NCBI RefSeq assembly: GCF_000374825.1 | Contig: NZ_KB895387.1 | Span: 1-64,000 of the forward strand | Direction: 5' to 3' | Origin: Paenibacillus sanguinis 2301083 = DSM 16941 | GTDB taxonomy: Bacteria; Bacillota; Bacilli; Paenibacillales; Paenibacillaceae | DNA length: 64,000 nucleotides | Shown here: piece by piece, positions 43,455-54,156 of the stretch | How positions within the stretch are numbered: position 1 is the stretch's first letter | How the letters are laid out: each line of letters opens with the position of its first letter | Position numbers and translations under genes: made by a program | The notes under the pieces: model-generated | The model's input: the letters and a program-made list of their open reading frames with translations, nothing else | What the model was told of the DNA's origin: nothing | Databases searched by the model: none

Positions 43455-44321
43455 ATGGAGCTTTATAATTACACTGTCTCTTCGTTGCAGAGAAAAATCG
43501 ATCTGAATTTACTCTTCTTCGGACTGGAAAAATGCAAGCCAAGGCATACATGGGGGCCAGGGCTGCGGGATGCCTATATTCTTCACTATATCCATGCCGG
43601 ACGCGGCCTGCTCCGGACCAAAGAATCGACCTTCGAGCTTGGAGCAGGTCAAGGCTTCGTGATCATGCCGGAGACGCTGGTCCACTACAGCGCCCACGAG
43701 ACCGAGCCATGGTGCTACTCCTGGCTCGGGTTCACCGGGATGAATGCTCGTTCACTGCTGCAACGGGCCCAAATCGATGCGGAGCGGCCTATTTTTGAAG
43801 TGCCTGCCGGAAGTTATCTGGAAAATTTCTGCGAGGAATTAAAAGCGACTTACGAGACCCGAGGCAGTGATGTGCATAGCCAAAGCGTCCTCTATCGCGT
43901 GCTGGCCGAACTGATCCGCTTCTCTCCTGAGACCCGAGATGAGCGAAAACCTGCTGCTGCATCCCGCGAGGGGTACATTCGCAAAACTATTGAATTTATA
44001 GAGAGCAGCTATAGCCAAAAAATATCCGTTCTGGAGATTGCCCGCTTTGTTGGCCTGGATCGCACCTACTTGTCCGGGCTGTTCAAGGAACGCTTCGGTG
44101 TGTCTCTGCAAGCTTTTCTCCTTGAGTACCGCATGAACCGGGCCGTCGAGCTGCTCCAAAATCCGGAGCTCTCAGTTAGCGATGTCTCCCGCTCTGTCGG
44201 CTATACCGACCCGTTCCTTTTCTCGAAAATGTTCAAAAAGACTATCGGCCAGGCACCGGCCTTGTTCCGGGAAAAAAGCCCTCTCGTTTCCGATAGGAAA
44301 GACCCCGATTGTTCCGATTAA
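43455..44321 (+). CDS. AraC-family regulator with N-terminal cupin
   Basis: 288 residues. An N-terminal sugar-sensing cupin (RDAYILHYIHAGRGLLRTKESTFELGAGQGFVIMPETLVHY) and a C-terminal pair of AraC helix-turn-helices (ISVLEIARFVGLDRTYLSGLFKERFG, SVSDVSRSVGYTDPFLFSKMFKK). Divergent from melA, so probably its alpha-galactoside-responsive activator. Confidence 0.9.
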   Translation: MELYNYTVSSLQRKIDLNLLFFGLEKCKPRHTWGPGLRDAYILHYIHAGRGLLRTKESTFELGAGQGFVIMPETLVHYSAHETEPWCYSWLGFTGMNARSLLQRAQIDAERPIFEVPAGSYLENFCEELKATYETRGSDVHSQSVLYRVLAELIRFSPETRDERKPAAASREGYIRKTIEFIESSYSQKISVLEIARFVGLDRTYLSGLFKERFGVSLQAFLLEYRMNRAVELLQNPELSVSDVSRSVGYTDPFLFSKMFKKTIGQAPALFREKSPLVSDRKDPDCSD

Positions 44322-44474
44322 CCCACCAGCAAGTCCAAGAGATTGTTGATTTCGTCAGACCTGTCGATGAAAACGACAAAATTCTGCAATTACATGGTAT
44401 AATCTGCTTGGAAAATAACTCAAGCTTAAGTCCCAATTCCGGGGGAAGCCATCAAAAGAGACAGGGGGATTACT

Positions 44475-46550
44475 ATGACAAATGAACGTTGGATCAAAGG
44501 AAAGGGACTTCAACTCCGAACGGTACGAGGCAAAACCTTGGCCAGCTTGCTGCCTGCTTTTTTGGTTACTTTGCTGCTGGTCTCGGGAATTTCTTATGAG
44601 CATGCCAAAGGGATCATTCAAGAGCAGATCCAGGATCGGATGAATGTTCAATTAGACGAGGTATCAGGTCAAATTTCAGCCAATCTGGGCAAACACAGTA
44701 AGCTGCCGGAGATTGTAGCGCGAACCGTGGAAGATCAGTGGACTTCGTACACGCTGGAGCAATATCGGACGATTATGGGCAAAACCCTGGATACCAATCC
44801 GGATACGTCCGGAATGGGCATCTATTTTGAACCAAACCGCTATGATGCAAAGACGAAATTTTTCTCCACCTATGCTTACCGCAGCGGGGACAAGATAGCC
44901 ACCACAGAAGAATACAGCAATCCCTCCTACAATTACGTTGAGCAGCCCTGGTATAAAAACGGCTTGAACCAAATAGAGATAACCCCGCCATACTATGATT
45001 CAACAATTGACATGACCGTGGCCACGGTGTCTGTGCCTTTTTTTGCAGCTGACAAGACCCCGCTTGGCGTTGTAACCGGAGACCTGAATTTGAAGACCAT
45101 TCAGCAGTATGTGGAGAACGCACAGGTTGGTTCAGGCGGCTGGGCGACACTCTATGATGACAGCGGAACCTATCTGGCCGGCCCGGATGCCGCGAAGGTT
45201 CTGAAAGTGAAGCTTGCGGAAGACGACAACAAAGAGCTGGCCGCCTCAGCCAAGACGCTGCTGGGCACCAATGACGGGAAAATCGTCTACCATGCAGATG
45301 GCGATACATATCAGGTTTATCATCAAAAAATAGCGGAAGTTGGCTGGGTGCTTGCTATAACGGTTCCTGAAAGCGAATTGTTCAGCCCGCTGCACTCCTT
45401 ATTGCTGTGGATCTCCGCCATTAGTATCGCAGGGATTGCAATCGTCACCGCTTCCCTCCTGCTCTACAGCCGGGTGATCACCCGCAATCTGGGCAAGGTC
45501 AACAGCCTGGCCAAAAGTCTGGCGGAAGGGGATTTCACCTCCCATGTGTCCATCGGGGGAAGGGATGAATTTGCAGCCATGGCCGGGCACCTCAATCAAA
45601 TGACCGGCAATATGCGCGAGTTGCTGGAGAATATCGGCGATACCACGCTGCATGTCGCCGCATCCTCGGAAGAGCTGAGCATGAGCTCGGAAGAATGCAG
45701 CAAGGTGACGGAAAATGTGGTTATGTCCATTCAGGAGGTTGCCTCCGGTTCCGAAGCGCAGATGGTGTCCACGCAGGAAGCGGCTAGGGCGATGGAAGAG
45801 ATGGCAAAGGGAGTTCAGCGTATCGTTAACCATTCGCTGGCGGCCTCCCAAACGACAGAGCAATTGAGTGAACAGGCAGAACGGGGCAGCCGGCAAATGC
45901 AGGAAGCGGCCCGCTTTTTGAGCGAGATGGAGCGAGAGTCCGCCGGAACGGTTGAACTGATTGCCTCCCTGGATCAACATTCCGCCGAAATCGGAAACAT
46001 TGCGCATTTGATTTCGGAAATCAGCCGCCAGACTAACCTGCTCGCACTGAACGCTTCGATCGAAGCGGCCCGGGCGGGCGAGCATGGCAAAGGCTTTGCT
46101 GTGGTGGCCCAGGAAGTGAAGAAGCTGGCGGAGAATTCAGCCAAATCCACAGAGAGCATTGACGATTTGATTAAAGCCATCCAGCAAGGAAACGCCGAAG
46201 CGGCCAAAGCCATGACCAAGAACAGCAGCCAGGTAGGCGCGGGGGCAACGTTGGCGGCAGAAGCGGAACAGACCTTTGATCAGATTTTACAGGGCTTGGC
46301 CAGTATCACAACGCAAAGTCATGAGATTTCCGCTTCCTCCCAAGAGCTTATGGCCGGCACAGAGCAAATCAACTCCAGTGTTGACCAGTTGGCGCATATT
46401 GCCCGCGAGACCGCCGGTCATGCCCAGACCGTGGCGGCCGCATCCGAAGAGCAGCTCGCCTCGATGGAACAGGTTGCGTCTTCATCCGCCGACCTGTCCA
46501 GCTTGATGGACGGTCTGCAAGCCCAGACCTCCCGTTTTAAAGTAAAATAA
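44475..46550 (+). CDS. Methyl-accepting chemotaxis protein with dCache sensor
   Basis: 691 residues. A first helix near residues 15-35, a double-Cache extracellular domain ([46 protein letters not shown]), a second helix near 310-330, HAMP, and a signalling hairpin with [42 protein letters not shown]. Cache receptors commonly sense amino or organic acids. Orphan gene with a GGGGG ribosome site and its own terminator. Confidence 0.94.
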   Translation: MTNERWIKGKGLQLRTVRGKTLASLLPAFLVTLLLVSGISYEHAKGIIQEQIQDRMNVQLDEVSGQISANLGKHSKLPEIVARTVEDQWTSYTLEQYRTIMGKTLDTNPDTSGMGIYFEPNRYDAKTKFFSTYAYRSGDKIATTEEYSNPSYNYVEQPWYKNGLNQIEITPPYYDSTIDMTVATVSVPFFAADKTPLGVVTGDLNLKTIQQYVENAQVGSGGWATLYDDSGTYLAGPDAAKVLKVKLAEDDNKELAASAKTLLGTNDGKIVYHADGDTYQVYHQKIAEVGWVLAITVPESELFSPLHSLLLWISAISIAGIAIVTASLLLYSRVITRNLGKVNSLAKSLAEGDFTSHVSIGGRDEFAAMAGHLNQMTGNMRELLENIGDTTLHVAASSEELSMSSEECSKVTENVVMSIQEVASGSEAQMVSTQEAARAMEEMAKGVQRIVNHSLAASQTTEQLSEQAERGSRQMQEAARFLSEMERESAGTVELIASLDQHSAEIGNIAHLISEISRQTNLLALNASIEAARAGEHGKGFAVVAQEVKKLAENSAKSTESIDDLIKAIQQGNAEAAKAMTKNSSQVGAGATLAAEAEQTFDQILQGLASITTQSHEISASSQELMAGTEQINSSVDQLAHIARETAGHAQTVAAASEEQLASMEQVASSSADLSSLMDGLQAQTSRFKVK

Positions 46551-46689
46551 CGAATGGTTAACCAACAAGCTGTCTATCAGATTCCGGCTCATGGCAGGCA
46601 CCCTTGCTCTTGGCTAATGGTAGGTGCTTGCCAGCCCCTATTCCGGACTTTCACCGTATAGATGACGCTCATGCTGGGCGTACTGCCAA

Positions 46690-46726
46690 AAAGAAAAGGT
46701 CGCGCCGGACGACCTTTTCTTTTTTG
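46690..46726. terminator. Bidirectional terminator between chemoreceptor and repeat-protein genes
   Basis: AGAAAAGGTCG pairs with CGACCTTTTCT, with T-runs on both strands, serving the two converging genes. Confidence 0.9.
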
Positions 46727-46787
46727 GTGTTTTGCTCATTTATTCATCTGTTTTGCAGCAGTTTCTTGCTTACCAATATAGCTTGAA

Positions 46788-49511
46788 TTATCCGATGCTG
46801 CCAACCGCAATCCAGGTGACGCAGCCGTAATTGACCGGACTGTCCTTGAGCCTGGAGACCGTTAATACCGCCGAATCCGCGGCTTGTTCCTTGAGCGTCG
46901 CATAATAAGCCGAATGGTTCGTCATCGCTACGAGCACGAACTCGGAAGAAGCAAACGGGGCCTCAAACGTAATGACGATTTCCGTCTCCGATTCATGCTG
47001 CTGCAGCAAGAATGCCGCCATGCCAAACTGCTGTTGTGCGCCCCCTCCACTTGCCGACTGCACCGGAGCAAAGGTAAGATGCTCGGGGCCAAAAGCTCCG
47101 GATTGCACATGGCGACTCCCCACCGATTGTACCCCAAGCTGCTCTGCGCCAACGGCTCCTGCCGCCAGATGCTCCTGCTGCACCGCCTCCGACTGCAAAT
47201 GGACGGAACCGACGGCAGCTTGCTTCAACGCCTCAGCATCCACTGCCCCAGGCTGCAAGTGCGCGCGTCCAATTGAAGCGGGCTGTATATCCTTGCCGTT
47301 GATGCCTTCCTCCGGCAGCAGTCCCTGTTGCAGCAATTCTGCAGCCAAATGCTCCAATCCAACAGCCTCTGCCACAAGGTGGCAAGCATTCACCGAGCCG
47401 GCTGATAAATGCTGGCCAGCTATGCTATCCGCAGCCAGATGGGAGGAATGCACCGCCCCTTCACCCAATTTATCCGCTGTCACTACGCCCCGCTGCAAAG
47501 CCCGCTCCGACACCGAATCGGCCGCCAAATGCCCGGCTTCCACCGCTAATGCGCCCAATTGTTCCGAAGTGACTGAACCTAGGGCCAGATGCGACGTATG
47601 GATACATCCGGCAGCCAATGCTGCTTCATCAACAGCGCCTGGAGCAAGATGTCTGGACTCTACCGCTTGAGGCCCAAGCTTGCTGGCGGTTATGCTGCCC
47701 TCGGCCAGCTTGGAGGAAGTTACGGACAAATCCCCCAGTTTGTCTGTGGTCACACTTTCAGGAGAAAGCTTTAGGCTGGTGACTGCGTGGTTTTGCAGAT
47801 GCTGGGAGAAGACGGAACCCTCACCCAGATGTTCCTCTCGAACCGCCCCCTCTTGCAGCAGTCTGCCATCCACACATCCGGGAGCAAGATGAATTCCGTG
47901 AACGGACCCCAACGCCAGATGTCCCGACGTAATTTGCCGCCCTCCAATCGCCGCTTCGGTAATTGCGCCAAAGCCGATAGCCCTCATGGTCACACTGCCC
48001 GTTCCCAGCTTCTCCGCTGTTACGCTGCCAGCTTGCAAATGATGGGTTCCAACAGCTTCCGCAGCAAGATGCTCTGCCGTTACCTCGGCAGCCCCCAACT
48101 TCTCGCCAGTTACCGCACCATCAGCCAAATGCCATTCCTCTACCGCCGACGGCGCTAATTGCCCGGCCTGCACTGACGCAGCTGCCAGATGCACACCCGT
48201 AACGGCTTCCGGTGCGAGATGACCCGACTGCACAACGCCTGGAGCCAGATGGCGGGCCAGCACAGCTTCATCGGAGATTTTCCCGGAGAGAATGCTTTGG
48301 TCCGCTATTTTCGAGGAAGTGATGGACTGCTCGATAATATGCGAGGTGCCGACGGACTGGTCGCCCAGCTTGGTAAAAAGGATCGACTTGTCAGCGACAT
48401 GCCGGCTTTTGATCTCCCCGTCTCCAATATGATTTTGCCCGATGCTTCCCGGCTGCACATGCCCACCGGTTATGGCCCCAGCCCTGATATGATGGGATTC
48501 AATCACCCCTTCACCCACATGTTCGCCCGTGATGCTTCCTTCCTGCAACTGGTTCGCTCCTACACTAGACCAGGCCAAATGCTCCTGACCGATTTGCCCG
48601 GGAGCCAAATGTCTTGGAGAAATGGCATGATCCGCCAGATGACGGCTTTCAACGGCTCCCTCTGCCAGCTTGCCCGAAGTTACAGAACTATCGCGCAGCT
48701 TGGATGTCGTGACGGATTGCTCACCCAGCTTGGAAGTGTCCACCGCACCATTGCCCAACTGGGCTGTCTGGATCGCCCCACTGCGAATTTTCTCACCCGT
48801 GATGGCCTGATCCTGCACCAACTCCGACGTAATCATCCAGTCACCGAGATGACGGCTTTGAATGGTTCCTTCCGCCAGCTTTTCGCCCGTAATGGCCCGG
48901 TCAGCCAGCTTCTCCGGTGTAATGCTGCCGTCCGCCAGCTTTTCTCCGCGAATAGAATGGTCACGGATAGCCCGGCCTTCGATGGAGCCTTCCGCCAGAT
49001 GATTGCCGTTCACCGAGGAAGGAGCCAGCTTCTGAGAAGTTACGGCCTGGTCGGCCAGCTTGGCATTCTCCACCGCGTAGTCCGCAATCCAGGCCGTACC
49101 GATGGAGCCGCGCTTAATTCGGGACGCATCAATGGTAAATGGAGCAATCTTCTCTCCGGTAACAGCCGCATCGATGAGATCGTCCGTATAAATAATGCCT
49201 GTTTCCTGATGGGGTGCCGCCTTCTCCAGCAACTGCTCATGCAATATTTGTTGGTGATTCCGGCCCGGAGCATTCTCCTTCCCCGGCAGGCTGGATGCCA
49301 AATCAGCCTGATCGTTCTTGGGGGGTGACGGTGACAACGTTGATGTCTGATGAATATGAAGCTCCTTCGTCTTGGACTGCTGCAACCCTTTCCGTTCTTC
49401 CAACAGCTTTAATTCGTTAATCTCGGGATTATCCACATAGTAGAGCGATTTCTTTGCTCCGCCGGATTTCACAGGCTTGATCTTTTTCAGAGCCGCCCTC
49501 TCCTTTGTCAA
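46788..49511 (-). CDS. Decapeptide-repeat protein with WIAG-tail-like C-terminus
   Basis: 907 residues. After a basic N-terminus (KKIKPVKSGGAKKSLYYVDN) and a linker, residues about 110-820 consist of roughly 70 tandem ten-residue units of the form V/I-T-x-x-K/H-L-A-x-G-S/A. The last 80 residues form a globular domain ending YGCVTWIAVGSIG, like the WIAG-tail proteins of Paenibacillus. No signal peptide or transmembrane segment. The regular hydrophobic spacing suggests a fibrous beta-solenoid or trimeric fibre, perhaps on spores or the cell surface. TTG start; function unknown. Confidence 0.8.
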   Translation of the reverse strand: MTKERAALKKIKPVKSGGAKKSLYYVDNPEINELKLLEERKGLQQSKTKELHIHQTSTLSPSPPKNDQADLASSLPGKENAPGRNHQQILHEQLLEKAAPHQETGIIYTDDLIDAAVTGEKIAPFTIDASRIKRGSIGTAWIADYAVENAKLADQAVTSQKLAPSSVNGNHLAEGSIEGRAIRDHSIRGEKLADGSITPEKLADRAITGEKLAEGTIQSRHLGDWMITSELVQDQAITGEKIRSGAIQTAQLGNGAVDTSKLGEQSVTTSKLRDSSVTSGKLAEGAVESRHLADHAISPRHLAPGQIGQEHLAWSSVGANQLQEGSITGEHVGEGVIESHHIRAGAITGGHVQPGSIGQNHIGDGEIKSRHVADKSILFTKLGDQSVGTSHIIEQSITSSKIADQSILSGKISDEAVLARHLAPGVVQSGHLAPEAVTGVHLAAASVQAGQLAPSAVEEWHLADGAVTGEKLGAAEVTAEHLAAEAVGTHHLQAGSVTAEKLGTGSVTMRAIGFGAITEAAIGGRQITSGHLALGSVHGIHLAPGCVDGRLLQEGAVREEHLGEGSVFSQHLQNHAVTSLKLSPESVTTDKLGDLSVTSSKLAEGSITASKLGPQAVESRHLAPGAVDEAALAAGCIHTSHLALGSVTSEQLGALAVEAGHLAADSVSERALQRGVVTADKLGEGAVHSSHLAADSIAGQHLSAGSVNACHLVAEAVGLEHLAAELLQQGLLPEEGINGKDIQPASIGRAHLQPGAVDAEALKQAAVGSVHLQSEAVQQEHLAAGAVGAEQLGVQSVGSRHVQSGAFGPEHLTFAPVQSASGGGAQQQFGMAAFLLQQHESETEIVITFEAPFASSEFVLVAMTNHSAYYATLKEQAADSAVLTVSRLKDSPVNYGCVTWIAVGSIG

Positions 49512-49580
49512 AAGATAATTATCTCCGGTATCATATGCGGATCTTTAGGCACTTGTCACAACGTCACCCGAGAAGAGCCA

Positions 49581-51560
49581 TCAATGTTCCCTTAGCCACA
49601 CCGTCATTTCTCCCTCCCCCCGGTTGGCCCAGGCATAATAAGGGATAAATTTAAGCGATACCTGCTGTTCGGAAGGACGCGCAGCAGAGCTGTACAAGCC
49701 GCCTTGCCAGCCTTGCTCGGACAACCGGATTCCCTCTGCTTCCACGGTGACCACTCCACCAAGCAATTCGTTGGCCCAGATATCTCGTAATTCAGACGAC
49801 TTGGGCAGGATAATCTCATGTAAATGAGGCCCATGATCCGCTTCTTCGAGACAATACACCAGCGGCCCGCGTTGCAGTGCCACCTTGCCCGCATTGGCTC
49901 TTACGAGCGGATGACTGTACATCCGGGTCACAGGCATCTGTAGAACCAATTCCACCTTGTCTCCGGCATGCCAGTCGCGCTGCAGCAAATAATACCCATT
50001 TTGAACCAGAGCTTCATCCGCTTGCTGAACCTCGCCGTTCACCATTACCTTCGCTTCAGGGCACCAATCCGGAAGGCGAAGTGCTAACGTGAAGCGCTCT
50101 ATGCCTGTTGGCTCTATGGCAAATTGCACGTTCCCGTCCCAAGGGTAATTTGTGGTTTGCACCACCTTGACGGCTCCATCCCCTATCTTCAGCTCCGCTT
50201 CCCCGCCGATATACAGGTGAGTATAGAGGGTATCCCCCTGCACCGAATAGATATATTCACCCAGAGAAGCCAGCAATCGAGCCACATTAGGCGGACAGCA
50301 GGCACATCCGAACCAGCCTTGACGTACCGGCTTGACATGATCCACGTTATGATTGCCGCCTCCGCAAGCTTTGGGGTCTACCTCCAGCGGATTGACATAA
50401 AAGAAGTGCTTGCCATCCCGGGCCATGCCGCCAACTACTGTATTGTATAGCGCCCGCTCCAGCACATCAGCATATCTCGATTCGGGAGAAATACGCAGCA
50501 TCCGATGGGCGAAAAAGATCAGACCGATCGAGGCGCAGGTTTCAGCGTATACCGTATCATTAGGCAGATTATAGTCAAACGAAAAGGCCTCGCCCTGGGG
50601 CATGGAGCCTACTCCGCCGGTAATATACATCTGCTTCCCGGTCACGTTGTCCCAGAGCTTCCGGCAAGCTGCCAGCATAGTATCGTCCCCGGTCATTCCC
50701 GCTACGTCAGCCATCCCTGCCAGCATATACATCAGCCGGACGGCATGCCCGGTTGCTGTCTCCTGCTCCCTGACGGGCAGATGAGCCTGATGATATTCCA
50801 AGTCTACCCGGTCTACCCACGTCCCGCTCCAGAACGTCTTGCCTTCCCGTTGCTTGAGCTCTTCCTCGAAAAACGACGGCTGCTGCCCACGCTGATCAAG
50901 AAAATATTGGCTTAGCTGCAAATAACGTTTTTCGCCAGTCACCTCATAAAGCTTGACCAAAGCCAGTTCAATTTCCTGGTGTCCATCATAACCAGCCAGC
51001 TTGCCAGGCTCGTTGCCGAATACTTGGTCAATGTAGTCCGCCAACTTGCACACCACCTGAAGCAGCTTGTTTTTCCCCGTAGCCCGGTAGTAGGCAACCC
51101 CTGCCTCGATCATATGTCCGGCACAATAAAGCTCATGGCACTCTGTCAGGTTCGTCCAGCGTTTATCCGGCTCCTTCAACTGGAAGTACGTATTTAGATA
51201 CCCATCCTCCTGCTGAGCCAGAGCAATAATATTAATCATTTCATCCGCAATTTGCTCCAACTGCGGATTTGCATCCGTTTCCAAAAGATAAGCCACGGCT
51301 TCCAGCCATTTGGCGACATCGCTATCCTGAAACACCATCCCATAAAATTCACCTGGCTCCAATCCGGCGGCAATGCGAAAATTCCGTACCGCGCCACTAG
51401 GCTCGGCTGCCTCCACCCGATCGTTCAGGGCCTCCCACTGATAAGGTACCACCACATCCTTGACCAGACCGATATAATAACTCCAGAAATCGTCCTGAAT
51501 TCGCACCTGATGAAGCGGCACTCTTCCGGACCATGATTCCGTATGACTAGCTTGCATCAC
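49581..51560 (-). CDS. GH127 beta-L-arabinofuranosidase
   Basis: 659 residues of an alpha/alpha barrel with the GH127 features: the YAETCASIG segment with catalytic Glu and the GCACCPPNVARLL cysteine cluster, where Cys pairs bind zinc and act as nucleophile. It releases L-arabinose from plant cell-wall glycans. No signal peptide, so cytoplasmic. It is transcribed toward the repeat-protein gene with only 69 bases between them. Confidence 0.92.
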   Translation of the reverse strand: MMQASHTESWSGRVPLHQVRIQDDFWSYYIGLVKDVVVPYQWEALNDRVEAAEPSGAVRNFRIAAGLEPGEFYGMVFQDSDVAKWLEAVAYLLETDANPQLEQIADEMINIIALAQQEDGYLNTYFQLKEPDKRWTNLTECHELYCAGHMIEAGVAYYRATGKNKLLQVVCKLADYIDQVFGNEPGKLAGYDGHQEIELALVKLYEVTGEKRYLQLSQYFLDQRGQQPSFFEEELKQREGKTFWSGTWVDRVDLEYHQAHLPVREQETATGHAVRLMYMLAGMADVAGMTGDDTMLAACRKLWDNVTGKQMYITGGVGSMPQGEAFSFDYNLPNDTVYAETCASIGLIFFAHRMLRISPESRYADVLERALYNTVVGGMARDGKHFFYVNPLEVDPKACGGGNHNVDHVKPVRQGWFGCACCPPNVARLLASLGEYIYSVQGDTLYTHLYIGGEAELKIGDGAVKVVQTTNYPWDGNVQFAIEPTGIERFTLALRLPDWCPEAKVMVNGEVQQADEALVQNGYYLLQRDWHAGDKVELVLQMPVTRMYSHPLVRANAGKVALQRGPLVYCLEEADHGPHLHEIILPKSSELRDIWANELLGGVVTVEAEGIRLSEQGWQGGLYSSAARPSEQQVSLKFIPYYAWANRGEGEMTVWLREH

Positions 51561-51909
51561 GAAATATCCTCCTTTGGGAAAATAAGTTGCTAACCTCCTT
51601 CATTCTAGCTCATCTAATCCAAGCAGCCCATTCATCCCCTCAACCGAAAATTACAATATTTCACACTTCATTTCAGAGAGAAATCCTTGTCGCGCCACCT
51701 TGTCTCCTGGCATAAGAAAAACATCTATTGATGTACTATCTTTGAAGCCAGACCACGTTAAGCGGTAGTTTTTCTTGCGATTATTGAATCGTTCAGCTCC
51801 GCTGAAAACTTATAAATTCTATAATCTTAAAAAAAACGCCCGCACAGCCAAAAGCTGCATGGACGTTACATCATAATAAATAAAAATCAGGCCAATTTTC
51901 AACATTCTT
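51561..51909. other. Intergenic region upstream of GH127
   Basis: Holds the GGAGG site of the GH127 gene and the terminator of bdbC at 51830-51868. I see no further gene or clear promoter. Confidence 0.5.
51830..51868 (-). terminator. Terminator of the bdbDC operon
   Basis: On the minus strand AACGTCCATGCAGC pairs imperfectly with GCTGTGCGGGCGTT and is followed by a T-run of more than six bases. Confidence 0.8.
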
Positions 51910-52353
51910 CTAGTCCTCAATCTGTTCCTCATCGGGCTTCTGCCGAGCCGCTAACAGGAACAGCACAATCAATACGGCCGCCATCAGCGCCATGAAGGGA
52001 ATGGTAATGAAACCGAGCCAGCCGCTCCCCAGATAATCCACATTGCACGGAATCCCTACCTTACAGGGGAGCCACCGTGACAACGCAGGAATTTTTTGCT
52101 CAGCATAATGATATACAGAAATTACACCACCTACACTGCTAAGCAACACTGAATACGGAATGATATGTCGATCCTGACGATACGCTGCCACTCCAAGCAG
52201 CAGAACCTGAGGATACATGAAAATACGTTGGAACCAGCACAAACGGCAAGGCTCATAATGAAGCACTTCACTCAGGTACAGGCTGCCCGCCGTTGCCACC
52301 AGCGCCACCAGCCAGGCCAGATAAATGCCGTAATTCCTCAAAAAAGCACGCAT
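51910..52353 (-). CDS. bdbC: Disulfide bond formation protein BdbC (DsbB-like)
   Basis: 147 residues with four membrane helices and two cysteine pairs, Cys36-Cys39 (CRLC) and Cys97-Cys103, matching the BdbC quinone reductases. It reoxidises the thiol oxidase BdbD encoded just upstream. 18 bases separate the genes, so they form one operon. Needed for disulfides in secreted proteins and competence components. Confidence 0.95.
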   Translation of the reverse strand: MRAFLRNYGIYLAWLVALVATAGSLYLSEVLHYEPCRLCWFQRIFMYPQVLLLGVAAYRQDRHIIPYSVLLSSVGGVISVYHYAEQKIPALSRWLPCKVGIPCNVDYLGSGWLGFITIPFMALMAAVLIVLFLLAARQKPDEEQIED

Positions 52354-52371
52354 ACCTTGTTATCCCTCCGT

Positions 52372-53079
52372 CTATCGTGCCAATTCCAGATCAATAGCCT
52401 TCTTCAATGACTCATAATCCGCGGAACCTGCATATTTAATACCGTTGATGAAGAAGGTTGGCGTAGTGTCCACCCTCAACTCGTTCCCTTGAGCCAGGTG
52501 CGCCTCAACCTCACTCTGATAAGTCGCTTCGGCAATATCTTGTTGCAGCAGATCGTAATCAATCGGCAATTCCAATTGCTTGGCCAGTTCTACCAGGAAA
52601 TCCTGAGAGGCCCAACCGGCATTTTCCTCTCCCTGACGTTCGTAAATTGCATCAAAATAAGTCCAGAAGGCTTCCTGATCCTGATGATACACAGCTTGCG
52701 CAGCCAATGCCGCCGTGAAGGAATCCGTGCCGAGAAACGGCAGATTCATGAAGTAAAAGGCGACCTTGCCTTCATCTATATAATCTTTAACCAGGTTTGG
52801 CTTAACCAGTTCATTAACGCTCTTGCAAGCCGGGCATTGATAATCCCCGAACTCCACCACTTTGACCGGCGCATCAGCTTGTCCCAATGCAGGCAGATTG
52901 GCATAATCAAATTCAGCAGCTTTCGGAGCGGGCTGGAACGCCAATACGGCAATGATCAGGACCATCAGCAGTCCTACCGTCGTGAACCAGATCAAACGTC
53001 TCATTTTCATTTTTTGCTGTTCTTTCAATTGCTCGGCTTTGCGCCGGGCCAAGGCATTCGTTTTGGTTTTTGGCGGCAT
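52372..53079 (-). CDS. bdbD: Membrane-anchored thiol oxidase BdbD (DsbA-like)
   Basis: 235 residues. A basic N-terminus and one transmembrane helix (about 29-48) anchor an extracytoplasmic thioredoxin fold with CPAC (Cys82, Cys85) in GDYQCPAC and the cis-Pro loop TTPTFFINGIKY. It introduces disulfides into exported proteins and is recycled by BdbC, the next gene. Confidence 0.94.
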   Translation of the reverse strand: MPPKTKTNALARRKAEQLKEQQKMKMRRLIWFTTVGLLMVLIIAVLAFQPAPKAAEFDYANLPALGQADAPVKVVEFGDYQCPACKSVNELVKPNLVKDYIDEGKVAFYFMNLPFLGTDSFTAALAAQAVYHQDQEAFWTYFDAIYERQGEENAGWASQDFLVELAKQLELPIDYDLLQQDIAEATYQSEVEAHLAQGNELRVDTTPTFFINGIKYAGSADYESLKKAIDLELAR

Positions 53080-53164
53080 GCGACCCCTTCTTTCCTTTTT
53101 ATTTAAATTTTATACAATCCTGCAACCATTCTAGTTACAAAAGCTGGATTCGTCAAGCTGAACG

Positions 53165-53207
53165 AAAAAAGCAGGCCATCCCTGAAATATTGCCCGGGAT
53201 AACCTGC
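53165..53207 (-). terminator. Terminator of the L25 gene
   Basis: On the minus strand GCAGGTTATCCC pairs with GGGATGGCCTGC and is followed by six T. Confidence 0.9.
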
Positions 53208-53263
53208 CTTCCACGAACCTTAAACGCATTTCTTATTCCTGACAAACAGCTCCGCGATCAGGC

Positions 53264-53902
53264 TTAGCCCTCGTCCGTATCCGTGCCTTTAGCCTCAGCC
53301 GCTGATTCATTATCCGTCGAATCCACGTCCTCCGCCGCCGTATCCACTGCTTGCTGCAGAACAACCGCAAGCACCTCATCCGGATGAGCGTGCAGAATAA
53401 TGCCTTCTGGCAGCTTGACCTCGCTGGCTGTCAGCTTGTCACCGACCTCAAGCGGAGTAATATCTATCTCCAGGCTTGCGGGCAATACGCCCGGCAGCCC
53501 TTCTACCTCTAGTTCCGTAGCCTGAAATTGCAGGATTCCTCCAACCTTGGTGCCTTTCGCTATACCCGTGAAGCTCAAAGGTACCTTTACGCGAATTGGC
53601 TTGTTTTTGGATACCTGCTGAAAGTCGGCATGAATAATTTCTCCCTTGCGCTGTTGAAGATCCTTGATCAACACAGGCAAGGTTTGCCCTCCTTCAACCT
53701 TCAGATCGAAGAATTCCGATCTTCCCGTACGTGCTGCCTTCACAAGCTGCTTGACATCCACATGAACCGCAAGGCTCTCGGACTCGCCTCCGTAAACAAC
53801 AGCCGGAACACGACCATTTTCTCTCAACTTGCGCAGCGAAGAGCGATGGAATTCCGTTCTGGGCGTAACGCTTAGTTGGAACGTGTGATGGTTCGTACTC
53901 AT
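53264..53902 (-). CDS. rplY: 50S ribosomal protein L25/general stress protein Ctc
   Basis: 212 residues: N-terminal L25 5S-rRNA-binding domain (ENGRVPAVVYGGESESLAVHVD) plus the C-terminal beta domain of the TL5/Ctc type and an acidic tail. In Bacillus, Ctc is a SigB-induced ribosomal protein. GAGGAGG precedes the ATG; it is monocistronic. Confidence 0.96.
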   Translation of the reverse strand: MSTNHHTFQLSVTPRTEFHRSSLRKLRENGRVPAVVYGGESESLAVHVDVKQLVKAARTGRSEFFDLKVEGGQTLPVLIKDLQQRKGEIIHADFQQVSKNKPIRVKVPLSFTGIAKGTKVGGILQFQATELEVEGLPGVLPASLEIDITPLEVGDKLTASEVKLPEGIILHAHPDEVLAVVLQQAVDTAAEDVDSTDNESAAEAKGTDTDEG

Positions 53903-54016
53903 CTTGCAACAACCTCCTCAGAATAGTTCCCTGTCTGACGCATATCAACGCCATACTCATATATTACCCATCTTTAACAACAACCTACCAAGAAACTCTC
54001 TTTTTTGCGAATAAAC

Positions 54017-54052
54017 TTTACATAGAGTTATAATTTTTACATATAGTTTACA
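54017..54052 (+). promoter_or_regulatory. Pho-box-like direct repeats before ppk
   Basis: Four hexamers TTTACA (54017), TTATAA (54028), TTTACA (54036) and TTTACA (54047) have spacings of 11, 8 and 11 bases. Bacillus PhoP binds TT-A/C/T-ACA repeats five bases apart, which two of these pairs satisfy. A -10-like TAGTAAAAT lies about 30 bases downstream. Confidence 0.6.
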
Positions 54053-54156
54053 AAAGTATGCAATTTGCTTCTTTTCGGCATAGTAAAATGAGGAGGAGGA
54101 CAGCTATCTTGGTTGTTCCTCAGTCAGAATCGTCACTTAAAGCGGAGGTCATACAA

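Noticed and set aside
48189..49328. 379-codon plus-strand frame opposite the decapeptide-repeat gene
   Set aside because: The repeat gene's regular codon pattern keeps the opposite frame open; the translation is itself a mirror of the repeat and has no independent support.
46788..49511. 30-base periodicity that could suggest a CRISPR array
   Set aside because: The periodicity is a coding decapeptide repeat in one long open frame, with no identical direct repeats or unique spacers.
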